Below, piece by piece: positions 1-7,846 of a stretch of DNA of 64,000 nt. A program made the position numbers and the translations under genes. The DNA comes from Halobacterium litoreum. Lineage in GTDB: Archaea > Halobacteriota > Halobacteria > Halobacteriales > Halobacteriaceae. The stretch is taken from contig NZ_CP089466.1 of the NCBI RefSeq assembly GCF_021233415.1, positions 1,116,001 to 1,180,000 of the forward strand. Reading direction: 5' to 3'. The number at the start of each line of letters is the position of its first letter. The first letter of the stretch is position 1. Under the pieces are notes generated by a model. That model ran no database searches, was not told the DNA's origin, and was given only the letters and a program-made list of their open reading frames with translations.

Positions 1-45
1 GAGGACCTCGACTTCGAGGCGGAGTACCCGACCGGCGATGAGTAA
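1..45 (+). CDS. 3' end of an unidentified upstream gene (partial)
   Basis: The first 15 codons read in frame 1 as an acidic C-terminus (EDLDFEAEYPTGDE) followed by TAA at 43-45. The stop overlaps the ATG of the following methyltransferase gene at 38-40, so the two genes are probably translationally coupled in one transcript. Too little is left to identify the product. Confidence 0.6.
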   Translation, partial: EDLDFEAEYPTGDE

Positions 46-754
46 GCCCGCCGTCGCCGTCGTCGACGCGAAGACCTCCGGGAACGTCGGGACCATCGCG
101 CGAGCGATGAAGAACTTCGGGTTCGAGGACTTGTTGCTCGTCGACCCGCCGTACCTCGGTCGGGACTCCGAGGCCTACGGGTTCGCCGGGCACGCCCGCG
201 AGGACGTGCTCCCGAACGCCCGGGAACTCTCCTTCGACGAACTCGCCGCGGAGTTCCACACGGTGGGGTTCACCGCGGTGACGAACCAGGACGCCACGAA
301 GCACGTGCGCTTCCCGTTCCGCACGCCCGCCGAACTCTCGGAGAGCCTCGCGGACGTGGAGTCACAGACGGCGTTCGTGTTCGGCCGGGAGCGCGTCGGC
401 CTCACGAACGACGAACTCGCGCGAATCGACGAGGTGTGTGCGATTCCCGCGAGCGAGGACTACCCCGTCCTGAACCTCGGGCAGGCGGCGACCGTCGCGC
501 TGTACGAACTCCGCGACCTCGCGATGAACCGCGACCAACTCCCCGAGGTCGAACGCCACCGGGCGACCGAGGAGGAGATAGAGGCGTTCTACGAGCACGC
601 CGAGGAGTTCCTGGACGCCGTCGACTACCCCGAGGAGAAACGCGACAAGACGGTGCGGATGCTCCGCCGAATGCTCGGTCGCACCCACCCGACGGGCCGA
701 GAGATAAACACGGTCCACGGCCTGTTGCGGCGCGCCGAGAACCGGATGGAGTAG
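38..754 (+). CDS. trmJ: TrmJ-like RNA 2'-O-methyltransferase (SPOUT/SpoU superfamily)
   Basis: A 238-residue protein opening with the SpoU-type N-terminus (AVVDAKTSGNVGTIARAMKNF) in which a parent strand is followed by the conserved N-x-G-x-x-A-R helix. Residues around 113-118 (FVFGRERVGL) and 145-155 (NLGQAATVALYEL) are the knotted SAM-binding motifs of this superfamily. Members of this family transfer a methyl group from SAM to ribose 2'-OH in RNA; the archaeal TrmJ branch acts on position 32 of tRNA. The C-terminal helices are charged and resemble the TrmJ extension. The start overlaps the previous gene. The exact nucleotide target is inferred from family, not seen. Confidence 0.88.
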   Translation: MSKPAVAVVDAKTSGNVGTIARAMKNFGFEDLLLVDPPYLGRDSEAYGFAGHAREDVLPNARELSFDELAAEFHTVGFTAVTNQDATKHVRFPFRTPAELSESLADVESQTAFVFGRERVGLTNDELARIDEVCAIPASEDYPVLNLGQAATVALYELRDLAMNRDQLPEVERHRATEEEIEAFYEHAEEFLDAVDYPEEKRDKTVRMLRRMLGRTHPTGREINTVHGLLRRAENRME

Positions 755-776
755 CCGCCTACGCTACCTAAGCCAC

Positions 777-1250
777 CTATTCCTCTCGTTCTTCGGCGCT
801 ACCGGGGTTCCGGCGCGCGTACAACACGATCGGCTGCATCGTCAGTTTCGGTTCGCCGTCGGCGTTCGCCGTCGTGAGGTCGGTGCGGACGACGCCCCGG
901 TCGGGCTTGCTCTCCGAGGGCGTCTTCTCGATGACTTCGACGGTGACGGACAGCGTCTCGCCGGGGAACGTCGGGTTCGGCCACCGGAGTTCGTCGACGC
1001 CGATGGCGCCGTAACTCGCGGCGTCGGCGAAGTGGTGGTCGACCAGCAGCCGCATCGTCATCGACGCGGTGTGCCAGCCCGACGCCGCCAGCCCGCCGAG
1101 CGGCGACTGCTCGCGTGCACGCTCCGGTTCCGTGTGGAACCACTGCGGGTCGTACTGCTCGGCGAACGCCAACACCTCGTCTTCGGTCACCTCGTACGCG
1201 CCGAAGGAGAGTTTCTCGCCGACCGAGAGGTCTTCGAAGTAAACTGTCAC
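777..1250 (-). CDS. MaoC family dehydratase
   Basis: A 157-residue single hot-dog domain protein. Residues 32-42 (YDPQWFHTEPE) carry the catalytic Asp and His of the (R)-specific enoyl-CoA hydratase motif, and GLAASGWHTASM is the typical following helix. The family hydrates trans-2-enoyl-CoA or acts on related acyl-CoAs. It is convergent with the preceding methyltransferase gene and lies downstream of a Spo0M-like gene on the same strand, 25 bp away. Substrate is unknown; no beta-oxidation genes are adjacent. Confidence 0.9.
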   Translation of the reverse strand: MTVYFEDLSVGEKLSFGAYEVTEDEVLAFAEQYDPQWFHTEPERAREQSPLGGLAASGWHTASMTMRLLVDHHFADAASYGAIGVDELRWPNPTFPGETLSVTVEVIEKTPSESKPDRGVVRTDLTTANADGEPKLTMQPIVLYARRNPGSAEEREE

Positions 1251-1275
1251 GTCCGCGGGTTCGCGAGCGGCGTCG

Positions 1276-2004
1276 TTAGGTGTTGCGCTCGATGCGGGAT
1301 TCGAGGGTGTCGCGGACCGCGTCCGCGTCGGCGCTCGTGACCGAGAACCGGTCGAAGCGCTCGTCGACGTCCAGCGCCTCCTCGAAGAGGCCGCCGCGCT
1401 TGTCGACCTCCAGCAGGCAGTCCACGCCCTCGCCGGTCGGATGCGTCACGACCTCGACCTCGTCGACCTTCCCGGCGAACGGGCCGCTCCGCGGAACGAA
1501 CTCGAACTCCTGGACGAACCGCTGGCCGGAGAACAGGCGCTCGCTCTCGACGGGGTGGCCCTCCCGCACGCGGAATCCGAGGTCGTCGAACGCGTCGAGG
1601 ACGGCCTCCTCGTGGGGACCGGGCTGGACGTCGATGTAGTCGGTGTCGTCCGGGTCGAGCGCCCAGTCGATGTCGAGACCGGTCTCCACCCAGACCTGCG
1701 TGTGGCCGACGGAAACCGGCGTGTCGCGGGGAATCTCGATTTCGGTCTCGAACTCGCGTTCCTCGTCGGCGTCGATGGTAAAGGACTCCGAGAGGCGGGC
1801 CTTCGAGACGACGCCCTTGCGACTCGACTCGTCGGTCTTGTACTTCGTGCAGACGGCGAAGTAGATGCTGTCGACGTCCTGTTCGGTGTCGCCGCCCTCG
1901 ACGTGGACGGTGACGTCGACGGTGTCGCCGGCGGTGACTGTCTCGGGAACGATTGCGTCGACCGTCGCCGCGCCGATACCGACGCGGGAGAGTACGTCTT
2001 TCAT
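1276..2004 (-). CDS. Spo0M-like (sporulation-control) arrestin-fold protein
   Basis: A 242-residue protein with the N-terminal segment typical of Spo0M (LSRVGIGAATVDAIVP, then VTVHVEGGDTEQDVDSIYF), which forms a double beta-sandwich related to arrestins. Haloarchaea do not sporulate; the family name comes from Bacillus and the archaeal role is unknown. A TATA-like stretch (minus-strand AGTATTTACC, about 2036-2046) lies about 35 nt before the ATG. The next gene downstream is the MaoC protein. Confidence 0.88.
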   Translation of the reverse strand: MKDVLSRVGIGAATVDAIVPETVTAGDTVDVTVHVEGGDTEQDVDSIYFAVCTKYKTDESSRKGVVSKARLSESFTIDADEEREFETEIEIPRDTPVSVGHTQVWVETGLDIDWALDPDDTDYIDVQPGPHEEAVLDAFDDLGFRVREGHPVESERLFSGQRFVQEFEFVPRSGPFAGKVDEVEVVTHPTGEGVDCLLEVDKRGGLFEEALDVDERFDRFSVTSADADAVRDTLESRIERNT

Positions 2005-2046
2005 CGGGGACTCGGGACGGACTGCGTCGCGCTGCGGTAAATACTT

Positions 2047-2982
2047 TCAGAACGAGCGCACGGCGGCCGCGGTGTCGCTGGCGAACGCGCCGATGGCCTC
2101 GCGTTTGACGAGCGCGAACCCGACGAAGATGGCGGCGAACCCGACGACGGCGGAGGCGTCGACGACGCGTCCGAGGAGCAGCCAACTGGCGAGCGCGGCG
2201 ACGACCGGTTCGAGGTAGCCGATGAGGTTGAGTTCCGTCGCGCCGATGCGGTCGAGCAACTCGAAGTACAGCAGGAAGCCGCCACAGCCGGAGACGAGCG
2301 TGAGGTACGCGAGGCTGACGAGGGCGGTGGTCGTCCACTCGATGCCGACGAGGGACTCGCCGCGGGCGCCGGCGCCGACCCAGAGGACGAGCGAGCCGAG
2401 GAGCATCGCCCACGCTTCCATCGTCTCGATGGGGAGGTCGGTGGCGAGCGGGCGGGCGAGGACGCTCCCGAGCGCGAAACTCGCGGCGGCGAGGAAGACG
2501 AGGGCGACGCCGACGAGGCTGGTCGCGCCGCCGCCGGGCGCGGCGACGACGGCGACGCCCGCGAACCCGAACAGGAGACCGACGCCCTGCACGAGGTCGA
2601 TGGACGGCCCGGAGAGGATGCGGCTGGCGAACGCGGCGGTGAGGATGGGCGAGAGGCTGATGACGATGGCGGCGACGGAGCCCGAGACGCGGAGTTCGCC
2701 GAGGTAGAGCGCGCCGTGGTAGACGGCGATGACGAAGACGCCGGCGACGCTCGCGGCGAACCACTCCTCGCGGGTCCGGGGGCGCCAGCGGTCGGTGCTG
2801 TAGGCGGCCCACGCGAGGATGATGGCGCCCGCGACGGTGTACCGGATGGCGGCGAAGGACAGCGCGGGGACGACGTGCAGACCGATTTCGATTGCGACGA
2901 ACGAGGTGCCCCAGAACGCGGCGAGCAACAGGAACATCGCCGTGGATGGCGGGATTCCGGGAACCGAACGATGGTAACTCAT
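2047..2982 (-). CDS. DMT superfamily (EamA) transporter
   Basis: A 311-residue integral membrane protein with about ten hydrophobic segments in two repeated EamA halves; the first half starts with the family hallmark LLLAAFWGTSFVAI. The reading frame is open up to 3024, but a TATA box centred near 3008 lies 26 nt before the ATG at 2982, which makes 2982 the start of a leaderless mRNA and excludes the longer form. EamA transporters export metabolites such as amino acids or are of unknown specificity. The divergent neighbour is an AsnC-type regulator, a common genetic partner. Confidence 0.88.
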   Translation of the reverse strand: MSYHRSVPGIPPSTAMFLLLAAFWGTSFVAIEIGLHVVPALSFAAIRYTVAGAIILAWAAYSTDRWRPRTREEWFAASVAGVFVIAVYHGALYLGELRVSGSVAAIVISLSPILTAAFASRILSGPSIDLVQGVGLLFGFAGVAVVAAPGGGATSLVGVALVFLAAASFALGSVLARPLATDLPIETMEAWAMLLGSLVLWVGAGARGESLVGIEWTTTALVSLAYLTLVSGCGGFLLYFELLDRIGATELNLIGYLEPVVAALASWLLLGRVVDASAVVGFAAIFVGFALVKREAIGAFASDTAAAVRSF

Positions 2983-3003
2983 GTTCAGTTCGAGACGACG
3001 TAC

Positions 3004-3012
3004 GTATATTAG
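3004..3012 (-). promoter_or_regulatory. TATA box of the EamA transporter gene
   Basis: The minus strand reads TAATATA here, centred about 26 nt before the ATG at 2982. This is the haloarchaeal TATA position for a leaderless transcript and decides the start choice. Confidence 0.6.
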
Positions 3013-3126
3013 ACTTTTCTTCAAAGATAGTTCTGCTACTGGATTCTGGTACAGTATAACGAACTATCGCTGTGGATGCGTCTCACTCCCACAGGCTTTT
3101 GTCGGCGCTCGCCGACCCACCGAGTG

Positions 3127-3615
3127 ATGGACGAACGCGACGTGACGCTCCTGAAGGCCATCTCCGACCTCGGCACCGGGAGCCCCGAGAAACTCCACGA
3201 GGAGACCGACATCCCCGTCTCCACGATTCACTACCGACTCAACAACCTCCGGGACGCCGGCGTCGTCGAGAACGACCTCTACGACCTCGATTTGGACGAA
3301 CTCGGCCTCGGCGTCACCGTCGTCCTCGAAGTCCTCACCGACTACGAGGGCAGCTACGAGGACGTCGCCGCGAAAATCAGCGACGTGGAAGGCGTCACGC
3401 AGACGTTCTTCACGATGGGCGAGACGGACTTCATGGTCGTCGCCAGACTCCCCGACTCCGACGACGTCGAGCGACTCATCTCCGACTTCGAAGCGCTCCC
3501 CGAAGTCGACCGCACCAACTCCACGTTCGTCATCTCCCGCGAGAAAGACACCGCCCGCCCGCTCCAGAGTTACAGCCTCGACACGCTCCTCGCGGAACTC
3601 GCCGACGACGAGTAG
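3127..3615 (+). CDS. Lrp/AsnC family transcriptional regulator
   Basis: A 162-residue protein: winged helix at residues 1-50 (MDERDVTLLKAISDLG, then VSTIHYRLNNLRDAGVV as recognition helix) and a RAM/AsnC ligand domain from about 60 to 140 with the motif MGETDFMVVARLPD. The family binds DNA as multimers and senses amino acids or other small effectors. The ATG at 3127 is chosen because CTTTTG at about 3096-3101 stands 28 nt upstream, giving a leaderless mRNA; an upstream ATG at 3076 would precede the start site. Divergent from the EamA exporter, which it may regulate (inference). Confidence 0.92.
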   Translation: MDERDVTLLKAISDLGTGSPEKLHEETDIPVSTIHYRLNNLRDAGVVENDLYDLDLDELGLGVTVVLEVLTDYEGSYEDVAAKISDVEGVTQTFFTMGETDFMVVARLPDSDDVERLISDFEALPEVDRTNSTFVISREKDTARPLQSYSLDTLLAELADDE

Positions 3616-5484
3616 TCAGGCCCGGGCCTGAATCTCCTCGCGCAGCACCTCGCTCACGAGGTCGCCGTCCGCCTTCCCGCGGAGCGCGCCCATGCACTCG
3701 CCCATCAGCGCGGAGAACGCGCCCATGCCCTGCTCCTCGACCTGCTCACTGTTGCGCTCCACGACCTCCACGACGGCCTCCCTGACCTCGTCTTCGGCCG
3801 CGGAACCGAGCCCGAGGTCTTCCGCGAGGTCCGCGGGGTCGCGTTCGGGGTTCTCGGCGAGCGCCGTCAGCAGTTCCGGCACGCCCTCCTGTGCGAGGTC
3901 GCCGTCCGCGACGAGCCCGAGCACGCCCCGGAAGTGGTCGTCCGCGAGGTTCTCGACGGACACGTCGTCGCGGCGCAGTTCCGTCACCGTGGATTCGAGC
4001 GTCTGCGCGGCGAGCGTGGCGTCCACGCCCGACTCGACGCTCTCCTCGAACAGCGGCCACCGCCGCCCGAACGCCACCTGCTCGGCGAGGCCCGCGTCCA
4101 GCCCGAAGTCGGACTGGTAGCGCTCGACCTTCTCCGTGAGCAGTTCGGGCGTCTCGACCTCGCTCGCGTCGGGGTCGACCGGCGGCACGTCCGTCTCGGG
4201 GTACATCCGTGCCGCGCCTGGCAGCGGACGGAGGTACTTCGAGGTGCCGTCGTCGTTCGCGCCCCGGGTCTCCTCGGGCACGCCGTCGAGGGCGGTCTCC
4301 GCGCGCTCCGCGACGGCCTCGATGGCCGACGGCGCGGTCTCGCGGTCGTCGGCGACGATGGCGACGGCATCCTCGTCGCCCGCGCCCACTGCCTCCCGCA
4401 GCGCGTCGACCTCGCTCTCGGTGACGCCGTACGCGGGCAGTTCGTCCGTGTGGAAGATGCCGCCCGCGCCGTGGCGCTTCGCGTGGTCCGAGAACTCCGT
4501 GCCGAGGCGCCGGTCGTCCTGCAGTTCCCGCCCGACGAGACCGTCGAAGCCGTACAGCGGGACGGCGTACACCACGCCGTCGGCGTCTAATGCGCCTCGA
4601 ATGACGCCCGACTCGGTGTCCGCGAACACGTCGGTCACGTCCCGCGTCTCGCCCACGGAGGCGTCACGCTCGCCGAGTTCGTCGGCGATGTCGAGCAGTT
4701 CGACCTGCCGCCGGACCTCCCCGCGCACCAGGTCGTCGATGTCGTCGAGGCTCTGGACGCCCTTCATCTCCACGCGCGCGCCCTCGGCGATGGAGACGTT
4801 CACGTCCTGCCGGATGGTGCCGAGGCCGCGCTTGACCTTCCCGGTCGAACGCAGCAACATACCGATGCGCTCGGCGGCCTCGCGGGCCTGCTCGGGCGAC
4901 GAGATGTCCGGCTTCGTGCCGATTTCCACGAGCGGGATGCCGAGGCGGTCGAGGCTGTAGAGGACGCCCTCCTCGCGTTCTTCGACGCGCTGGGCGGACT
5001 CCTCTTCGAGCATCACGTCCTCGATGCCGACCGCGCCCTCGCTCGTCTCGATTTCGCCGTCCTGCGCGATGAGCGAGGAGCGCTGGAAGCCGGAGGTGTT
5101 CGACCCGTCGATGACGACCTTCCGCATCACGTGCGCGCGATCGACGGGGTCCATGTCCAGCAGTTGCGCGATTTCGAGGGTGGTCGCCAGCGCCTCCTCG
5201 TCGAGGCGGTGGGGCGGTTCGTCGTCCTCCTCGACGAGACACGTCGAGTCGTACGCGAGGTACTCGAACTCGCGTTCGACCTTGCTCTCCTCGAGCGCGG
5301 CCTCGTCGATTTCGCCCAGTTCGGAGCGGGTCGGGTGGAGGTACCGCGTGAACGAACGCGCGGACTCCTCGGGCTCCCGGAGTTCCGTCGGGCACGAACA
5401 GAACAGCTTCGTCGCCGTGTCCAGTTGCTGGTGAATCTCCAGCCCGGCGACGAGCCCCAGTTCGTCGTAGTCGAACTCGGTCAT
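3616..5484 (-). CDS. gatE: Glu-tRNA(Gln) amidotransferase subunit E
   Basis: A 622-residue protein of normal GatE length. The N-terminus (LVAGLEIHQQLDTATKLFC) is the GatB/GatE cradle signature, ARVEMKGVQSLDDI is the conserved core, the middle contains the GatE-specific AspRS-like insertion, and the last 150 residues form the GatB/Yqey tRNA-binding tail. With GatD (not in this window) it converts Glu-tRNA(Gln) to Gln-tRNA(Gln), the only archaeal route. A run GGTTTTTTATCG about 28 nt before the ATG is the TATA box of a leaderless transcript. It ends one base after the convergent AsnC-type gene. Confidence 0.97.
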   Translation of the reverse strand: MTEFDYDELGLVAGLEIHQQLDTATKLFCSCPTELREPEESARSFTRYLHPTRSELGEIDEAALEESKVEREFEYLAYDSTCLVEEDDEPPHRLDEEALATTLEIAQLLDMDPVDRAHVMRKVVIDGSNTSGFQRSSLIAQDGEIETSEGAVGIEDVMLEEESAQRVEEREEGVLYSLDRLGIPLVEIGTKPDISSPEQAREAAERIGMLLRSTGKVKRGLGTIRQDVNVSIAEGARVEMKGVQSLDDIDDLVRGEVRRQVELLDIADELGERDASVGETRDVTDVFADTESGVIRGALDADGVVYAVPLYGFDGLVGRELQDDRRLGTEFSDHAKRHGAGGIFHTDELPAYGVTESEVDALREAVGAGDEDAVAIVADDRETAPSAIEAVAERAETALDGVPEETRGANDDGTSKYLRPLPGAARMYPETDVPPVDPDASEVETPELLTEKVERYQSDFGLDAGLAEQVAFGRRWPLFEESVESGVDATLAAQTLESTVTELRRDDVSVENLADDHFRGVLGLVADGDLAQEGVPELLTALAENPERDPADLAEDLGLGSAAEDEVREAVVEVVERNSEQVEEQGMGAFSALMGECMGALRGKADGDLVSEVLREEIQARA

Positions 5485-5520
5485 TACCGGGACGTGGGTC
5501 GCCGAACGATAAAAAACCGT

Positions 5521-5796
5521 TCAGTCTGCGACCGCTGTCTCATCGTTCTCACCGAGAAATAGAGAGACGACAAATCTGACAGTTAGGTCCCAAACCGCAG
5601 CTACACCGAGAACAAAAATAACCACCAACGCTCCTCTTAGGCTTCTGATTTGGTTGGCTGTGATGGATGATGCAATAACTCCTGCAGAGCCTGCTATTAT
5701 AAACCGATTCGCTTGAATCAATGACTTGCCAAACTCGCGTCGATTAAACGTGGACGTGGCAATAGTCTTGAGTCGAGTTCTATTTGGGAGATTCAT
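5521..5796 (-). CDS. Small low-GC orphan membrane protein
   Basis: A 91-residue frame with a basic N-terminus (LPNRTRLKTIATSTFNRREF) and two hydrophobic stretches at about 32-48 and 55-80 (ALVVIFVLGVAAVWDLTVRF), ending in acidic residues. I do not recognise a family. The composition is clearly AT-richer than all neighbours and uses codons rare elsewhere in the window (ATA, AGA, TTA), which suggests recent acquisition. Its start overlaps the end of the upstream PH-domain gene by 17 nt. It could be a real gene or a decaying insert. Confidence 0.5.
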   Translation of the reverse strand: MNLPNRTRLKTIATSTFNRREFGKSLIQANRFIIAGSAGVIASSITANQIRSLRGALVVIFVLGVAAVWDLTVRFVVSLFLGENDETAVAD

Positions 5797-7306
5797 TTTC
5801 AGACACCCCCGACTGGCCTACGGTTTTTGAATCGCTTCCTCCAATCGCTTCGAGAACCCTTTCTTCGACGGTCGTAGCCACCTCGTCGGCGTCCGCGTCG
5901 TCGCGGTCGATGGCGGCCGCGTCGCCGCCCGCGATGGACCGCGAGCCCGCAGTGTCGAAGACCACCGTCGTCAGATTCCAGCGCTTCTGGAAGACGGTCT
6001 GCTGGCGAATCACCGTCTGGACGCGCCGGTACGGGACGACGCGGGTCTGCCGCCGCCAGAACCCCGACTGCGTGACGACGTGGTCGCCGCCGAGGTCGAG
6101 GCCGCGGTTCCGGTACGCCAGACGCGCCGCGGGCACCGCGAGCGGAATCAACAGGGCGACCGCGTACCACGGGAACGCGAGGAGGTAGCGGCTCACGAGG
6201 AAGGCGACGGCGAGCACGGCGACGCCGACGAGCGCGTACCGGCGGACGTAGCGCTTCCGGGCGCGCTCGGGCGGCCGGGACACGTCGAAGTCGTCGAAGG
6301 GCTCCAGCGACTGCGCGAGCGCGAGCACGTCCTCGCGGGGCGCGATGGGGACGGCGGCCTCCGACCCGCCCGAGGGTGAACTGCCGGGGGCGTAGCCCGC
6401 CGTCTCGACGGCGAGGGACGCGAACCCGTAGCGCCGCATCAGCACGTTCTCCTCGACGCTGACGGTCTGGAGTTTCGAGAGCGGGATGGTGCCGTCGCGG
6501 CGCTCGAACAGGCCGCGCTCGTAGCGCAGGTCGTCGCCGACGCGGCGCAGGCGGAAGCCGTAGAACTGGACGATGCGCGCGACGGCCGACACCACCCAGA
6601 TGCCGAGCGCGCCGACGGCGAGCACGGCGCCGACGACGGCAAGCCCGAACCCGGAGAGGTTCACGCGGTCCACGACGGCGGGCGCGACGAACGGCGCGAG
6701 CGCCGCGATGCCCGACAACAGCCGGGGGTCGAACGAGAGGAAGCCGTACAACACGAGGTCGCGGTCAGAGAGTTCGAACAGCGTCTCGCCGCGGCGCTCG
6801 CGCTCGGCGCGCTCCTCGGTGTCCTCGGCCGTGGCGTCCGATTCTTCGGCGTCGGTCGCTTCGTCGCGGGTCGCGCGCCGACGCTCGCGGACTTCCTCCT
6901 GGAGGCGCCCGGCCTCCTCACGGCTCACGAACCGCAGGCTCGCCTCGGTGCCGCCGCCGCCCGCCGTCTCCACATCCACCTTCGCGAGGCCGAGCAGGCG
7001 CGCGACGAACGACCGCGTCACGTCGACGTTCTGCACGCGACGCAGGGGAATCTCGCGCTCCCGTCGGGAGAACACGCCCGACGAGATGTCGAGACTGTCC
7101 TCGGTGAGTTCGTACTCGAAGCGCCGGTAGTACGCTATCTCGTAGGCGACGATGGCGGCTATCGCGAGCACCGCGAGGACGACCGCGCCGCTCGTGAGTA
7201 CGGGGTCGCCCTGCGCGAGCGCGACGCCGCCGACGAGGAACGCCCACGCCAGCCCGATTCCCCGCGAGACGGCGCGAAACGGCACCGAGAGCGGGTGGAG
7301 TTTCAT
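5780..7306 (-). CDS. YdbT-like membrane protein with three bacterial PH domains
   Basis: A 508-residue protein beginning MKLHPLSVPFRAVSRG. Pairs of hydrophobic segments each precede a bPH_2 domain: the first (about residues 60-140) has FEYELTEDSLDISSGVFSRRE and IPLRRVQNVDVTRS; the second repeats this as YERGLFERRDGTIPLSKLQT; the third as VTQSGFWRRQTRVVPYRRVQT. A charged linker around 145-190 separates the first two. The ATG overlaps the stop of the upstream partner (ATGA), so the two are coupled. This two-gene YdbS/YdbT arrangement is widespread in bacteria and haloarchaea; the function is unknown, probably at the membrane. Frames open much further upstream are not used. Confidence 0.88.
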   Translation of the reverse strand: MKLHPLSVPFRAVSRGIGLAWAFLVGGVALAQGDPVLTSGAVVLAVLAIAAIVAYEIAYYRRFEYELTEDSLDISSGVFSRREREIPLRRVQNVDVTRSFVARLLGLAKVDVETAGGGGTEASLRFVSREEAGRLQEEVRERRRATRDEATDAEESDATAEDTEERAERERRGETLFELSDRDLVLYGFLSFDPRLLSGIAALAPFVAPAVVDRVNLSGFGLAVVGAVLAVGALGIWVVSAVARIVQFYGFRLRRVGDDLRYERGLFERRDGTIPLSKLQTVSVEENVLMRRYGFASLAVETAGYAPGSSPSGGSEAAVPIAPREDVLALAQSLEPFDDFDVSRPPERARKRYVRRYALVGVAVLAVAFLVSRYLLAFPWYAVALLIPLAVPAARLAYRNRGLDLGGDHVVTQSGFWRRQTRVVPYRRVQTVIRQQTVFQKRWNLTTVVFDTAGSRSIAGGDAAAIDRDDADADEVATTVEERVLEAIGGSDSKTVGQSGVSENESPK

Positions 7307-7788
7307 ACGGCGTCCCCCGCGTCGCCCGAGTCGGGTTCGCTCTCGATGGCGAGGCGGCGGAGCGTCTCCTGCACGTCGTCGGCGCGGTCGGCGGCGAGGC
7401 CCGGAATCGACACGTCGGCGCCCCGCGACCCCGCGGTGTAGACGACGACCGAGGAGAGCCCGAGCAGGCGCTGAATCGGGCCGCGGCGCGCGTCGACGTG
7501 CTGGACGCGCACGTACGGGACGACCGTGCGCACGGTCACGAGCACGCCGCGCTCGATGTAGAGCGTGTCCTCGCGCACCTCGAAGCGCCACGCGCGATAT
7601 CGGAGGAGGGCGTGGACGCCGCCGAGGAGGGCGAGGACGGCGAACACGGTGCCGCCCGCGAGGAGCGGTGACACGTCGATTCGGTCGACGTTCGAGACGA
7701 GAAAGAAGGCGCCGAGGGCGACCACGGCGGCGAACACGAAGGCGCGCGCGAGCCACAGCACTCGCACGCGAGCGTCGAGACGTTCCAT
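7303..7788 (-). CDS. YdbS-like membrane protein with one bacterial PH domain
   Basis: A 161-residue protein with two membrane segments (about 13-32 and 43-63) followed by one bPH_2 domain with the family pattern DTLYIERGVLVTVRTVVPY and VRVQHVDARRGPIQRLLGL. It is the first gene of a coupled pair with the three-PH-domain protein (stop and start share ATGA). The two proteins very likely work in one membrane complex, inferred from coupling and the conserved pairing in other genomes. Function unknown. Confidence 0.88.
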   Translation of the reverse strand: MERLDARVRVLWLARAFVFAAVVALGAFFLVSNVDRIDVSPLLAGGTVFAVLALLGGVHALLRYRAWRFEVREDTLYIERGVLVTVRTVVPYVRVQHVDARRGPIQRLLGLSSVVVYTAGSRGADVSIPGLAADRADDVQETLRRLAIESEPDSGDAGDAV

Positions 7789-7846
7789 GGCTTCGGGTTC
7801 GACGCCGACGACAAGAAAGTACGTGGGGTTCTCCGCGACTGCGAAG

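Noticed and set aside
1247-2812. Long arginine-rich frame of 521 codons opposite/over the Spo0M and EamA genes
   Set aside because: It is a shadow of the real genes in high-GC DNA: almost pure Arg/Pro/Gly composition, no motif, and it covers two well-supported genes.
7307-7756. Upstream extension of the three-PH-domain protein
   Set aside because: The extra 150 codons read through the partner gene in another frame and are Arg/Pro-rich; the ATGA overlap at 7303-7306 marks the real start.
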